Of a DNA stretch of 64,000 nt, positions 41,717 to 50,164 are shown piece after piece (the stretch's first letter is position 1; each line of letters starts with the position of its first letter). The position numbers and the translations under genes were made by a program. The notes below the pieces were generated by a model. That model saw only the letters and a list, made by a program, of their open reading frames with translations. It did no database searches and had not been told where the DNA came from. The stretch comes from Streptomyces zagrosensis (GTDB lineage: Bacteria; Actinomycetota; Actinomycetes; Streptomycetales; Streptomycetaceae), in NCBI RefSeq assembly GCF_014203645.1, contig NZ_JACHJL010000007.1:1-64000 (forward strand). Direction: 5' to 3'.

Positions 41717-42844
41717 CTACGCCTCGGCCAGGCTCTTTGCGTCGCGCGCCAGGGCCGTCAGCCGGGAGATGGCGCGGAAGTATTTCTTCCGGTATCCGCC
41801 CCGCAGCATCTCTTCGCTGAAGAGTTGGTCGAAGGGCGCCCCGGAGGCCAGCACCGGCACCTCCCGGTCGTAGAGCCGGTCGGCCAGGACGACCAGCCGC
41901 AGCGCCGTCGATTGGTCGGGCACGGGGACGACGCCCGTCAGACACACCGCGTGGATGCCGTCCGACATGGCACCGTAGCGGCTCGGATGGACCGTGGAGA
42001 GATGGTCGAGGAGCGCACGGAAATCATCGAGCGAGGCGCCGGGCGTGCGGTGGGCCACCTGGGTGACGGTCTCGTGCGGGTACGGCGGCGGGGCCTCGGG
42101 CAGGCCCCGGTGCCGGTAGTCGTCTCCGTCGATGCGCAGCGGCCGAAAGTGTGCGGACAGCCCCTGTATCTCGCGCAGGAAGTCGGCGGAGGCGAACCGG
42201 CCCTCGCCCAGCTTGCCCGGCAGCGTGTTGGAGGTGGCGGCGAGCGCGACGCCCGACTCGACGAGGCGGGAGAGCAGGCTGGAGACCAGCACCGTATCGC
42301 CCGGGTCATCCAGTTCGAACTCGTCGATGCACAGCAGCCGGTGTCCGCTCAGCGTCCGTACCGTCTCCTGGAAGCCCAGCGCGCCCACCAGGTTCGTCAG
42401 CTCCACGAAGGTGCCGAACGCCTTGCGCTCGGAGGCCGCCGGCGTCGCGTGCCACAGGGAGGCCAGCAGATGGGTCTTGCCGACGCCGTAGCCGCCATCC
42501 AGATACACCCCGCGCGGGGTGCGGGTGGCCGCGGGCTTGGCCGCCCGCCGAAACCAACGCCTGCCCCCGCCACCTGCCGCGCCCGCCTGGTCACCGAGGC
42601 CCGCGGCGAAGTCACGCAGCACACGGACGGCCTCGGCCTGGCTCGGCTGATTCGGGTCGGGCAGGTAGTTGTCGAAGCTCACCACGCCAAAGCGCGGTGG
42701 CGGCACCATCTCGGCGACCAGTCGATCGGCGGGGACGCGGGGGGCGCGGGCAGTCAGCGCAAGCGGGCCCTCGTGCGTGGCCGCCTTCCCTATTCGGCAG
42801 GCGGGCTGAGAGCTGGCGGCTGAGTCGGCGCTGGAGGAGGACAC
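41717..42844 (-). CDS. zapE: ZapE/AFG1-family ATPase
   Basis: About 375 residues. AAA+ ATPase with Walker A GGYGVGKTHLL, Walker B HRLLCIDEFELDDPGD and sensor region ATSNTLPGKLGEGRF. The C-terminal part contains LRLVVLADRLYDREVPVLASG and GGYRKKYFRAISRL, typical of the AFG1 family. In E. coli ZapE helps division at the Z-ring; the actinobacterial role is less clear. The N-terminal 50 residues are variable. GTG at 42844 was chosen because upstream codons approach the divergent gene start 67 bp away; the ribosome-binding site is weak. Confidence 0.85.
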   Translation of the reverse strand: MSSSSADSAASSQPACRIGKAATHEGPLALTARAPRVPADRLVAEMVPPPRFGVVSFDNYLPDPNQPSQAEAVRVLRDFAAGLGDQAGAAGGGGRRWFRRAAKPAATRTPRGVYLDGGYGVGKTHLLASLWHATPAASERKAFGTFVELTNLVGALGFQETVRTLSGHRLLCIDEFELDDPGDTVLVSSLLSRLVESGVALAATSNTLPGKLGEGRFASADFLREIQGLSAHFRPLRIDGDDYRHRGLPEAPPPYPHETVTQVAHRTPGASLDDFRALLDHLSTVHPSRYGAMSDGIHAVCLTGVVPVPDQSTALRLVVLADRLYDREVPVLASGAPFDQLFSEEMLRGGYRKKYFRAISRLTALARDAKSLAEA

Positions 42845-42911
42845 AGCCGTCCAGCCTAATCGCTGCGTACCGGGGGTCCGCACGTCGAGTCACCCATGTC
42901 ACACTGCCGCC

Positions 42912-43757
42912 ATGCGACGCCTGTTCCCCCCGCCATCTGAACCGACGGACCTCGTAGAGCGAGCATGGTCACTGGACGAGTTGGCCGACGCGTACGCCTA
43001 TCCGGGTGCACCGGGCGCCGGGGAGACGGCCCAAAGCCCTCCCGAGCCGCCGCCCCCCGGCGTGGGGTTTGCGCCATCCGGCCCCAGTGGGCCGGTGGGG
43101 TGGCTGCGGGCGAACATGGTGTCCTCGCTGGACGGTGCCGCATATCACGACGGCCGCTCACAGCCGCTGTCATCGGACGCCGACATGCGCATCTTCGGGG
43201 TGCTGCGCGGGCTGGCCGACGTCGTCGTGGTGGGCGCGCAGACGGTACGGCAAGAGGGGTACAGGCCCGCTCGCGCGCGCGAGGCGTTCGCGGCGCGCAG
43301 AGCAGCGCTCGGCCAGTCGAGTGCGCCCGCCATCGCCGTCGTCAGTGCAAGCCTTGACCTGGACTTCTCGCTGCCGCTCTTCACCGAACCGCTGGTGCCG
43401 ACCCTGGTCCTCACCGGGGAAGCGGCGCCCCAGGATCGGGTGGCCGCCGCAGCGGCGGCCGGAGTCGAGGTGGTGCGCGCGGGCGAGGGGGCGCGGGTTG
43501 ACCCGGGACGCATCAAGGGAGCCCTTGCGCAGCGAGGAATGACCCGTCTGCTCACCGAGGGTGGGCCTAAGCTCCTGGGGCAGTTCGTGACCGCCGGAGC
43601 CTTGGATGAACTGTGTCTTTCGGTGGCCCCGTTGATCGCGTCGGGCGATGCGGCGCGTGTCGTCAACGGTCCGGCACTGATCGTGCCGGAACGATTCTCC
43701 ATCGCAGCTCTTCTGGAGGAAGATGGTTTCCTCTTCACCCGCTACCGTCGGGTCTGA
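42912..43757 (+). CDS. Pyrimidine reductase family protein (RibD C-terminal domain)
   Basis: 281 residues. Dihydrofolate-reductase-like RibD-C fold with RANMVSSLDGAAYHDGRS, VVVVGAQTVRQEGY, TRLLTEGGPKLLGQFVTAGALDELCLSVAP in outline and RYRRV at the end. Stand-alone actinobacterial members are NADPH-dependent reductases; a riboflavin-pathway role is possible but there is no deaminase domain and no rib genes nearby. A Pro/Gly-rich insert at about residues 32-60 is encoded by repetitive DNA. ATG at 42912, divergent from zapE. Confidence 0.88.
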   Translation: MRRLFPPPSEPTDLVERAWSLDELADAYAYPGAPGAGETAQSPPEPPPPGVGFAPSGPSGPVGWLRANMVSSLDGAAYHDGRSQPLSSDADMRIFGVLRGLADVVVVGAQTVRQEGYRPARAREAFAARRAALGQSSAPAIAVVSASLDLDFSLPLFTEPLVPTLVLTGEAAPQDRVAAAAAAGVEVVRAGEGARVDPGRIKGALAQRGMTRLLTEGGPKLLGQFVTAGALDELCLSVAPLIASGDAARVVNGPALIVPERFSIAALLEEDGFLFTRYRRV

Positions 43758-43883
43758 CAATCATCGGAATACATCGTTCCGGTTAGTTTCCACTGGGCAG
43801 ATTTGTGTCACGCGGCTCCGTGTGGGCACGCGCAGGATGGTTCTGTCGGGCCTGGTGGGCCTATGAGGAGAAGGGCGTCCGTC

Positions 43884-44387
43884 GTGTTCACGAGCGTATT
43901 GATGATCGAGCAGCCCCTGACGCCGGCGGATGTGGACTTCGTCGCCTCGCTACACGGCGACGATGCCGTTTCTTTTGTCGTCCTCATGCAGCCGCGCGGC
44001 GACCAGGATCGGCTGCTGCGCGCGATCGACGATGTAGCGCTCGGCGAGTTGGACCGGGCCGTCCAGGAGGCCGAAGAGCCACAGGGGCACACCGCCGGGC
44101 AACCGGCGGAGCGCGCCCTGACGCACTCCTTGGAGGCGCTACGGGCCACCGGCAGCGAGGCCGTCGGCCAACTCGTCGAACGGCATCCGCTGGACTTGCT
44201 GCGCTCGGTGGTGGAGGAGACGGGCGCCGACGAGGTGATCGTGTTGACGGCCCCGCACTTCGTCGAGGAGTTCTTCCACCGGGACTGGGCCTCGCGGGCC
44301 CGGCACAAGGTCGGCGTCCCGGTGTTGAAGCTCTTCTCGCACGCGCCGGACGAGCCGTACGAGGGCACACCGCAGGGCGAGGGCTGA
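43884..44387 (+). CDS. Conserved actinobacterial protein of unknown function
   Basis: 167 residues, soluble. The N-terminus FTSVLMIEQPLTPADVDFVASLHGDDAVSFVVLMQ and the C-terminal DEVIVLTAPHFVEEFFHRDWASRARHKVGVPVLKLFSH suggest an alpha/beta, universal-stress-like Rossmann fold with a Pro-ending strand before the C-terminal helix. Orthologues are sometimes called indole-3-glycerol phosphate synthase; no such active-site motif is present. GTG at 43884 has GAAGGG 8 nt upstream (43870-43875). Upstream of murC on the same strand with a 129-bp gap. Confidence 0.75.
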   Translation: MFTSVLMIEQPLTPADVDFVASLHGDDAVSFVVLMQPRGDQDRLLRAIDDVALGELDRAVQEAEEPQGHTAGQPAERALTHSLEALRATGSEAVGQLVERHPLDLLRSVVEETGADEVIVLTAPHFVEEFFHRDWASRARHKVGVPVLKLFSHAPDEPYEGTPQGEG

Positions 44388-44516
44388 GCCGAGGCTGGGG
44401 GCGGGGGTGTCGGTGCGGGGTGCGAGAATCCTGGTCGGGGTCGGCGGCATCGGCGGCCTCGTACCGGATCGGCGGCCTCCACCGGCCACCTACAGCTACC
44501 ACCAGGGAGAACCGCG

Positions 44517-46178
44517 ATGGCACCGGCGGGCCTCGGCTCCGACAACGCAGCGCGGCGCGAAGCGGCGGCCCCCGCGGGCACGGCCGCGCCGCCGCCCGAA
44601 GCAGCCGCGCCCGAAGCAGCCGCGCCCGAAGCAGCCGCGCCCGAAGCAGCCGCGCCCGAAGCAGCCGCGCCAGAAGTAGCCGCGCCGGGAGCAGCCGCGC
44701 CGGGAGCAGCCGGGCCGGGAGCAGCCGCGCCCGCGGCGACTGGTAGGCAGGATGCGCCCGCAGCAGCCGGCGCGCCGAGCGGCGCAGGCTCGGTGGGCGA
44801 TGCGCTGGCGCGACCGCACTTCATCGGAATCGGTGGCGCCGGAATGTCCGGCATTGCCAGGATTCTCGCTATGCGGGGTGCTCAGGTTGCGGGCAGCGAT
44901 GCACGCGAGTCGGCCACCGCGCAGTCGCTGCGTGCGCTCGGTGCCACCGTGCACATCGGGCACGCGGCCGAGCACCTCGCGCACGACACCACCAGCGTCG
45001 TCGTCTCCAGCGCCATCCGCCAGGACAACCCGGAGCTGCGGGCGGCTGCCGAGCGCGGCATCCCCGTAGTGCACCGCTCCGACGCGCTGGCCGCGCTGAT
45101 GGCCGACCACCGCGCCATCGCCGTCGCCGGCACGCACGGCAAGACGACCACCACCTCGATGCTCGCCGTCTCCCTGGGCACGCTGGGCGCCGACCCGTCG
45201 TATGCGATCGGCGGCGACCTCGACGCCCCCGGCTCCAACGCCCAGCACGGGGGCGGTGAGATCTTCGTGGCCGAGGCGGACGAGAGCGACCGCAGCTTCC
45301 ACAAGTACGCGCCCGAGGTCGCCATCATCCTCAACGTGGAGCTCGACCACCACGCCAACTACGCCTCGATGGACGAGATCTACGAGTCCTTCGAAACCTT
45401 CGTCGCACGGGTGCGCCCCGGTGGCACGCTCGTCATCGCCGCCGACCAGTCCGGCGCCCGCGAGCTGACCACCCGCGTCATGGACCGGCGGCACCTGGCC
45501 ATCGTCACCTACGGCGAGTCCGCCGGCGCCGACCTGCGCATCCTGGACGTCACCGCGCACGGCCTGACGAGCGAGGTCACGGTAGCCCTGGCCGATGGCG
45601 AGGAACTGACGTTCACCGTCTCGGTGCCCGGCCGCCACTACGCGCACAACGCGGTCGCCGCGCTCGCCGCGGGCACCGCCATGGGGCTGCCCACCCGCGA
45701 GCTGGCCACCGCGCTCGCCTCGTACACCGGCGTCAACCGCCGCCTTCAGCTCCGCGGCACGGCAAACGGTGTGCAGGTCATCGACTCCTACGCGCACCAC
45801 CCCACCGAGATCGCCGCCGATCTGGAGGCCATCAGGGGCGGCGCCGGCGACGGCCGGGTGCTCGTCGTCTTCCAGCCCCACCTCTTCAGCCGTACGCAGG
45901 AGCTGGGTGCCGAGATGGGCGAGGCGCTGACGCTGGCCGATGCGGCATTCGTGCTCGACGTCTACCCGGCCCGCGAGGACCCGGTCGAGGGCGTCACCAG
46001 TGCGCTGGTCATCGACGCGGCCACCGCGAAGGGCGCCGACGCGCGGCCCGTGTCCGACAAGTCGGCGATTCCCGAGCTGATCGCGGGAATGGCCAGGCCG
46101 GGCGATCTCGTTCTCACCATGGGCGCGGGCGACGTCACGGACCTCGGTCCGCAGATCGTGGCCCGGCTAGAGAGCTGA
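44517..46178 (+). CDS. murC: UDP-N-acetylmuramate--L-alanine ligase with repetitive N-terminal extension
   Basis: 553 residues. It adds L-Ala to UDP-MurNAc in the cytoplasm, starting the peptidoglycan stem peptide. The core starts near residue 99 with PHFIGIGGAGMSGIARIL, then GTHGKTTTTSML (ATP loop), VAEADESDRSFH and ILNVELDHHANY; YAHHPTEIAADL marks the substrate domain. MurC normally begins about ten residues before PHFIGIGG; here about 85 extra residues are mostly AAAPE repeats made by a 15-bp DNA tandem repeat (44595-44730). ATG at 44517 follows AGGGAGA; no good start lies between the repeat and the core except several GTG/ATG-poor codons, so the extension may be translated. Confidence 0.93.
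   Translation: MAPAGLGSDNAARREAAAPAGTAAPPPEAAAPEAAAPEAAAPEAAAPEAAAPEVAAPGAAAPGAAGPGAAAPAATGRQDAPAAAGAPSGAGSVGDALARPHFIGIGGAGMSGIARILAMRGAQVAGSDARESATAQSLRALGATVHIGHAAEHLAHDTTSVVVSSAIRQDNPELRAAAERGIPVVHRSDALAALMADHRAIAVAGTHGKTTTTSMLAVSLGTLGADPSYAIGGDLDAPGSNAQHGGGEIFVAEADESDRSFHKYAPEVAIILNVELDHHANYASMDEIYESFETFVARVRPGGTLVIAADQSGARELTTRVMDRRHLAIVTYGESAGADLRILDVTAHGLTSEVTVALADGEELTFTVSVPGRHYAHNAVAALAAGTAMGLPTRELATALASYTGVNRRLQLRGTANGVQVIDSYAHHPTEIAADLEAIRGGAGDGRVLVVFQPHLFSRTQELGAEMGEALTLADAAFVLDVYPAREDPVEGVTSALVIDAATAKGADARPVSDKSAIPELIAGMARPGDLVLTMGAGDVTDLGPQIVARLES
44595..44730. repeat. 15-bp in-frame tandem repeat in murC
   Basis: About nine copies of GAAGCAGCCGCGCCC (the first five near-perfect, later ones with GGAGCAGCCGCGCCG) encode Ala-Ala-Ala-Pro-Glu, then Ala-Ala-Ala-Pro-Gly, units. 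In frame, so copy-number change would not break the gene. Confidence 0.9.
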
Positions 46179-46187
46179 CCTGCGGCT

Positions 46188-46215
46188 GGTCAGCGACCGG
46201 TATCGGTCGCTGACC
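46188..46215 (+). terminator. Hairpin terminator between murC and msrB
   Basis: GGTCAGCGACCG (46188-46199) pairs perfectly with 46204-46215 around the loop GTAT; one wobble and one more GC pair extend the stem. It starts 10 bp after the murC stop and leaves 42 bp before msrB. Confidence 0.75.
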
Positions 46216-46257
46216 GGCGGCAACGCGTAAGACCGTATCCCCGAAAGGCAGCGCGAA

Positions 46258-46665
46258 ATGGCGTACGAGGTCGAGAAGTCCGACGAGCAGTGGCGCGCGG
46301 AGCTGTCCCCTGCGGAGTACCAGGTGCTGCGCCAGGCCGGCACCGAGCCCGCATTCCGCGGCGAGTACACCGATACCAAGACCGAAGGTGTCTACTCCTG
46401 CCGGGCCTGCGGCGCCGAGCTGTTTCGGTCCACGGAGAAGTTCGAGAGCCACTGTGGCTGGCCGAGCTTTTACGACCCCAAGGACTCATCCGCCGTCGAG
46501 CTGATCGAAGACCACTCGCACGGCATGGCCCGTACCGAGGTCCGTTGCGCCCAGTGCGGCTCCCACCTCGGCCATGTCTTCGCGGGCGAGGGGTATCCCA
46601 CGCCGACCGACCAGCGCTACTGCATCAACTCCATCTCGCTGCGGCTGGCGTCGGCCGAGGGCTGA
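46258..46665 (+). CDS. msrB: Peptide-methionine (R)-S-oxide reductase
   Basis: 135 residues, full-length MsrB. Zinc ligands are in CRACG and CAQCG. The block KFESHCGWPSFYDP and the catalytic Cys in RYCINSISLRL are present, with GHVFAGEGYPTPTDQ. It reduces methionine-R-sulfoxide in oxidised proteins. ATG at 46258. Although same-strand and 79 bp after murC, the hairpin between them suggests partial or full separation of transcription. Confidence 0.95.
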   Translation: MAYEVEKSDEQWRAELSPAEYQVLRQAGTEPAFRGEYTDTKTEGVYSCRACGAELFRSTEKFESHCGWPSFYDPKDSSAVELIEDHSHGMARTEVRCAQCGSHLGHVFAGEGYPTPTDQRYCINSISLRLASAEG

Positions 46666-46753
46666 GCCGGACGACCGACGCGCCGCGGTGGCCCGGCCGG
46701 TCGGAGCTGCTGGTCCGCACGAGGAGGTTGGCCAGGCGCGAGCGCTGAGCCGG

Positions 46754-48532
46754 TCAGGATGCCGGGCAACGCAGTACCGCGACCGACTCCGCCGGCAACC
46801 ACAGCGGTGCAGCGGCGCTCTCCGGGAGGCCGATGGGGCTCCAGGCGGCCAGGACCTCGGTGGGGCGGGCCCCAAGGTGCAGCTCGGCGGGGGCGCTGGC
46901 CAGGTTGACGGCCACGCACAGCGTCCCGCGCCGAAGGACCACGGCGAGGCCAGGGCCGGGGCTGGGTTCGGCGGTGGCCGTGCTGACTGTGGTGACCGTG
47001 GTGGCCGCGAGGTTCGCGGTGCTGAGGGACGGCTCCGCGCGGCGTAGCGCGATGAGTTCGCGGTGCCAGGTGAGCAGTGCCGTGTGCGGCGCGCGGCCCG
47101 GCTCCGTCCAGTCCAGGCAGGAGCGCAGTCGGGTCGCCGGGTCCTGGGGGTCGGGAAGGTCTTCGGCCGCCCAGCCGTGGGCAGCGAACTCGCGCCGGCG
47201 GCCGATGCGTACCGCCTCGGCGAGGTCGGGGTCCTGATGGTCGGCGAAGTACGGCCAGGGCGTGCGGGCGCCCCACTCCTCGCCCATGAAGAGCATCGGG
47301 GTGAACGGCGAGCACAGGACGAGCGCGGCGGCGCAGGCGAGCCGACCGGGCGAGAGCCGTGCCGCGAGTCGGTCTCCCCGGGCCCGGTTGCCGATCTGGT
47401 CGTGGGTCTGGGCGTAGCCAAGGAGCCGATGCCCGGGGGTACGCCCGCGGTCCAGGGGGCGGCCGTGCGGGCGCTTGCGGAAGGTGGAGTACGTCCCGTC
47501 GTGGAAGAAGCCGCCGCGTAGCGTCTTGGCCAGTGCGTGCGCCGGGTCGGCGGCGAAGTCCGCGTAGTAGCCCTGAGCTTCGCCGGTCAGCGCTGCGTGC
47601 AGGGCGTGATGGAAGTCGTCGTTCCACTGCGCGTGCAGGCCATGGCCGCCCTCCTCGCGCGGGGCGGTGGTAGCCGGGTCGTTGAGGTCGGACTCGGCGA
47701 TGAGGAACAGCGGCCGTCCCACCTCGGCCGCCAACTGGTCAACAGCTGTGGACAGTTCAGCGAGGAAGTGCTGAGGACGGGTATCGCACAGGGCATGGAC
47801 GGCATCGAGTCGCAGCCCATCCAACCGGTAATCACGCAGCCAACTGAGGGCGCTGTCGATGAGGTAGCGGCGTACCTCGTCCGAGCCGGGGGCATCCAGG
47901 TTGATCGCCGCGCCCCAGGGAGTGCGATGGGCGTCGGTGAAGTACGGGCCATAGGCGGGCAGGTGGTTGCCGGCAGGGCCGAGGTGGTTGTGCACCACGT
48001 CGAGAACGATGCCGATGCCGTGCCCGTGCGCCTGGTCGATAAAGCGCTTCAACCCCTCGGGTCCGCCGTACGGCTCATGAACAGCCCAGGGGCAGACGCC
48101 GTCATAGCCCCAGCCGTGCATTCCGGGAAAGGAGCTGACCGGCATCAGCTCCACATGGGTCACGCCCAACTGGGCCAGCTGCGGCAGGCGTTCGGCCGCC
48201 GCGTCGAAGGTGCCGGCGGTGGTGAAGGTGCCGATGTGCAGTTCGTAGAGGACGGCGCCGGGCAGCGCGCGCCCCGGCCAGGCCCGCCAGGCGTACCGGG
48301 AGTGGTCCACGACCGCGCTGAGTCCGTCCGGCCCTTCGGGCTGTCGGGGCGAGCGCGGATCGGGCAGGGTTGGGCCGCCGTCCAGCGAGAAGCCGTACCG
48401 GGTGCCGTCCGCCGCCTCCGCTGTCGCCCACCACCAGCCCGCGCGGCTCGGGTCACACCTCATGGCCACCCGCTCGCCCGCCACCTGGAGGGCGACCTGC
48501 CGGGCGCGCGGCGCCCAGACCTCAAACAGCAT
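46754..48532 (-). CDS. treZ: Malto-oligosyltrehalose trehalohydrolase
   Basis: 592 residues, GH13 family. An N-terminal CBM48-like domain (FEVWAPRARQVALQVAG) precedes the amylase barrel: GVTHVELMPVSSFPGMHGWGYDG, IVLDVVHNHLGPAGN, YRLDGLRLDAVHAL (nucleophile Asp), LFLIAESDLNDP (acid Glu) and GYAQTHDQIGNR. It releases trehalose from maltooligosyl-trehalose made by TreY, whose gene is about 8 kb away on the same strand. ATG at 48532. Not in an operon with treY: five genes intervene, two on the opposite strand. Converges on msrB. Confidence 0.94.
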   Translation of the reverse strand: MLFEVWAPRARQVALQVAGERVAMRCDPSRAGWWWATAEAADGTRYGFSLDGGPTLPDPRSPRQPEGPDGLSAVVDHSRYAWRAWPGRALPGAVLYELHIGTFTTAGTFDAAAERLPQLAQLGVTHVELMPVSSFPGMHGWGYDGVCPWAVHEPYGGPEGLKRFIDQAHGHGIGIVLDVVHNHLGPAGNHLPAYGPYFTDAHRTPWGAAINLDAPGSDEVRRYLIDSALSWLRDYRLDGLRLDAVHALCDTRPQHFLAELSTAVDQLAAEVGRPLFLIAESDLNDPATTAPREEGGHGLHAQWNDDFHHALHAALTGEAQGYYADFAADPAHALAKTLRGGFFHDGTYSTFRKRPHGRPLDRGRTPGHRLLGYAQTHDQIGNRARGDRLAARLSPGRLACAAALVLCSPFTPMLFMGEEWGARTPWPYFADHQDPDLAEAVRIGRRREFAAHGWAAEDLPDPQDPATRLRSCLDWTEPGRAPHTALLTWHRELIALRRAEPSLSTANLAATTVTTVSTATAEPSPGPGLAVVLRRGTLCVAVNLASAPAELHLGARPTEVLAAWSPIGLPESAAAPLWLPAESVAVLRCPAS

Positions 48533-48900
48533 GACGGCTCCTTGTCGTCATCACCCATCGTCATCTCGTTATCTTGTCGGCGTCGGCGTCGGCGTCGCGC
48601 CGACGTTGGTGGGGGGCACGGGGCACGGGGCGCGGGGCACGGGGCGCGGTGCGCTGGGCGTCTTTCACCATCGTGCGGGACGCGGGGGCCCGGCGCACGG
48701 GGGCGCACGGGGGCGGGCGCGGGCGCCACCGGCGACAGCGGCGGTTCGAGCCTGCGGGGATTGCGGCGTGCGTGGGGCTGGTGCGCACGGGTTGGGTGGC
48801 GCGTACGGGCGGATGGCGCGCGGGGCGCGGGTTCGTGGTGAACCCGCGCCCCGCGGTTACTCAGTGGACTGCCACTCCGTCACTGCGGGCTGTCACTCCG
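48533..48900. other. Upstream region of treZ with simple repeats
   Basis: Contains a GTCGGC triplicate near 48575-48597 and CACGGGG/CGCGGGG heptamers at 48617-48651. GTCACTCC is duplicated at the end of the next gene (about 48888-48903). No gene seen; frames across it are repeat artefacts. Confidence 0.5.
48617..48651. repeat. CACGGGG heptamer repeat (reverse of CCCCGTG)
   Basis: Copies at 48617, 48624 and 48638 with CGCGGGG variants between. The same heptamer, in the other orientation, makes arrays at 59291-59352 and 63365-63385 and is doubled at 31979-31992. Confidence 0.75.
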
Positions 48901-49821
48901 TCACTCCGCCGTGCGCGGCCACTCGAAGTAGCTGCGCTCTTGGGTGACCGGATAGCCGGCCTTGGTGAAGTTCATCGCCATCGGCCGGTTTTCGTGGTCG
49001 GTCTCGGCGATGATCTGCGTTACCCCCTCGGCGGCCAGCAGCCTGGTGCAGTCGGCGAGCAGGTCGTACGCGTAGCCATGGCCGCGGTGCTCGGGCACCA
49101 CACCGATGGAGCCGATGACCGGGGAGGTCTGGTTGCGGGCCGGAATGTGCAGCCCCACCAGCTCCCCTTCGCGAGTCCATGCCGTACGCCACCACTCGCG
49201 CGGCGACGGGCACCAGCGGAAGAAGTCCATCTCTTCCTGTGCGGCGGCGTCATGCCCGGCAGTGCCGATGGTGCGACGGGCGTGCGCATCCAAGGTGCCG
49301 TGCTGAATTCGGCGCAGCACGGAGAGGATTTCCGCGTCGTCGGGCTCCGGCCGGAACGTCAGCCGCCCCGGCTGCGCGGGAACTCCACAGTCGGGCGTCC
49401 ACGTGTAGCGGTAGCGATCGACGAGCTGGTCCATGCCGGCGGCCCGTGCAGCCTCGGCGCGGGCCTGCGCTGCTTCCCGTAGCGCCGGGTCCTGCTGCCA
49501 GTTGGGCGGCAGCAGCAGCACATAGTCGGAGCGGAACGGGGCAGTGCGTAGCAGCTCCACCGCCGCGTCCCGGTCGGTGAAGTCGAACCAGTCCAGGGCG
49601 ATGGGCTTGTCATCGCTTGGGCCTGCCCACCAGGCGGCACGGGCCACCACGGTGTCCTCGCGTAGCGCGACCCAGGTCCACTCGGGCCGGTACTCGCCGC
49701 CAACGGCAACGGTGGCATAGCGACGCTCAAAGGCGGCGTGGCCGACGAGTTCGGGGTCGGGCAGGGTGTGAAAAAGGTGAGCGTCGCTCTCGGAGAGCTG
49801 ACGAATGACCAGATCGGTCAT
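48901..49821 (-). CDS. GNAT family N-acetyltransferase (possible tandem-domain)
   Basis: 306 residues. The C-terminal half has a GNAT fold: the acetyl-CoA motif SIGVVPEHRGHGYAYDLLADCTRLL, then GVTQIIAETDHENRPMAMNFTKAGY, where the last Gly-Tyr follows the helix as in GNAT domain ends. The N-terminal half (VIRQLSESDAHLF, WTWVALREDTVVARAAWW) looks like a degenerate GNAT half. Substrate unknown. ATG at 49821 with GGAAGGA upstream. A short ORF with an excellent ribosome-binding site ends 43 nt upstream (49865-49921). Confidence 0.83.
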   Translation of the reverse strand: MTDLVIRQLSESDAHLFHTLPDPELVGHAAFERRYATVAVGGEYRPEWTWVALREDTVVARAAWWAGPSDDKPIALDWFDFTDRDAAVELLRTAPFRSDYVLLLPPNWQQDPALREAAQARAEAARAAGMDQLVDRYRYTWTPDCGVPAQPGRLTFRPEPDDAEILSVLRRIQHGTLDAHARRTIGTAGHDAAAQEEMDFFRWCPSPREWWRTAWTREGELVGLHIPARNQTSPVIGSIGVVPEHRGHGYAYDLLADCTRLLAAEGVTQIIAETDHENRPMAMNFTKAGYPVTQERSYFEWPRTAE

Positions 49822-49864
49822 GAAGGTCCTTCCAGGAAAACGGTGCGCTCCCGGTCAGACGGCG

Positions 49865-49921
49865 TCAGACGAAGGCAGCCCTGCGGACGGGGCGGGAGCG
49901 CGTGAAGGGTGTGATGTACAT
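49865..49921 (-). CDS. Possible 18-residue leader peptide upstream of the GNAT gene
   Basis: ATG at 49919-49921 opens MYITPFTRSRPVRRAAFV and ends with TGA at 49865-49867. It is preceded by AAGGAGG with an 8-nt spacer, a better ribosome-binding site than most genes in the window, and by a -35/-10-like pair at 49960-49988. It ends 43 nt before the GNAT start. The peptide is Arg-rich with no obvious regulatory run such as Cys or Trp. Translation is inferred from the ribosome-binding site only. Confidence 0.45.
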   Translation of the reverse strand: MYITPFTRSRPVRRAAFV

Positions 49922-49959
49922 GGCTCCGGCCTCCTTCCGTGATCTAGGGCGTGTCCGCA

Positions 49960-49988
49960 CTTTAAGCAGACGGCTCGCGGTGTGTCCA
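49960..49988 (-). promoter_or_regulatory. Candidate promoter for the leader-GNAT unit
   Basis: On the minus strand TGGACA (49983-49988), a 17-bp spacer, and TTAAAG (49960-49965). The -35 matches five of six consensus bases; the -10 is weak. It lies 39 bp before the leader ATG. Confidence 0.3.
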
Positions 49989-50164
49989 CACATTTATGCG
50001 AATGGCGCTCGGCGCCCCCGCGGTTCGGCTGTCGGTGCGTGGGGGGGGGCGCCGAGCGGGCGCCTTCGCGACTAGCGTGACGGGGCAGCAACGGGTGGGC
50101 AGCAACGGGACGATCCGTACCCCACGTCTGAGGAATCCCTGCGGGCGGTGAGCGGCGGGCTGCT

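Larger units (their letters stand above)
49822..50164. other. Divergent region between the GNAT and OGG-fold genes
   Basis: Contains the leader ORF and promoter candidate described separately, plus a run of ten G at 50040-50049. No other gene recognised. Confidence 0.45.

Noticed and set aside
43884..44387. Indole-3-glycerol phosphate synthase annotation
   Set aside because: The protein is too short and lacks the TrpC barrel motifs; no trp genes are nearby.
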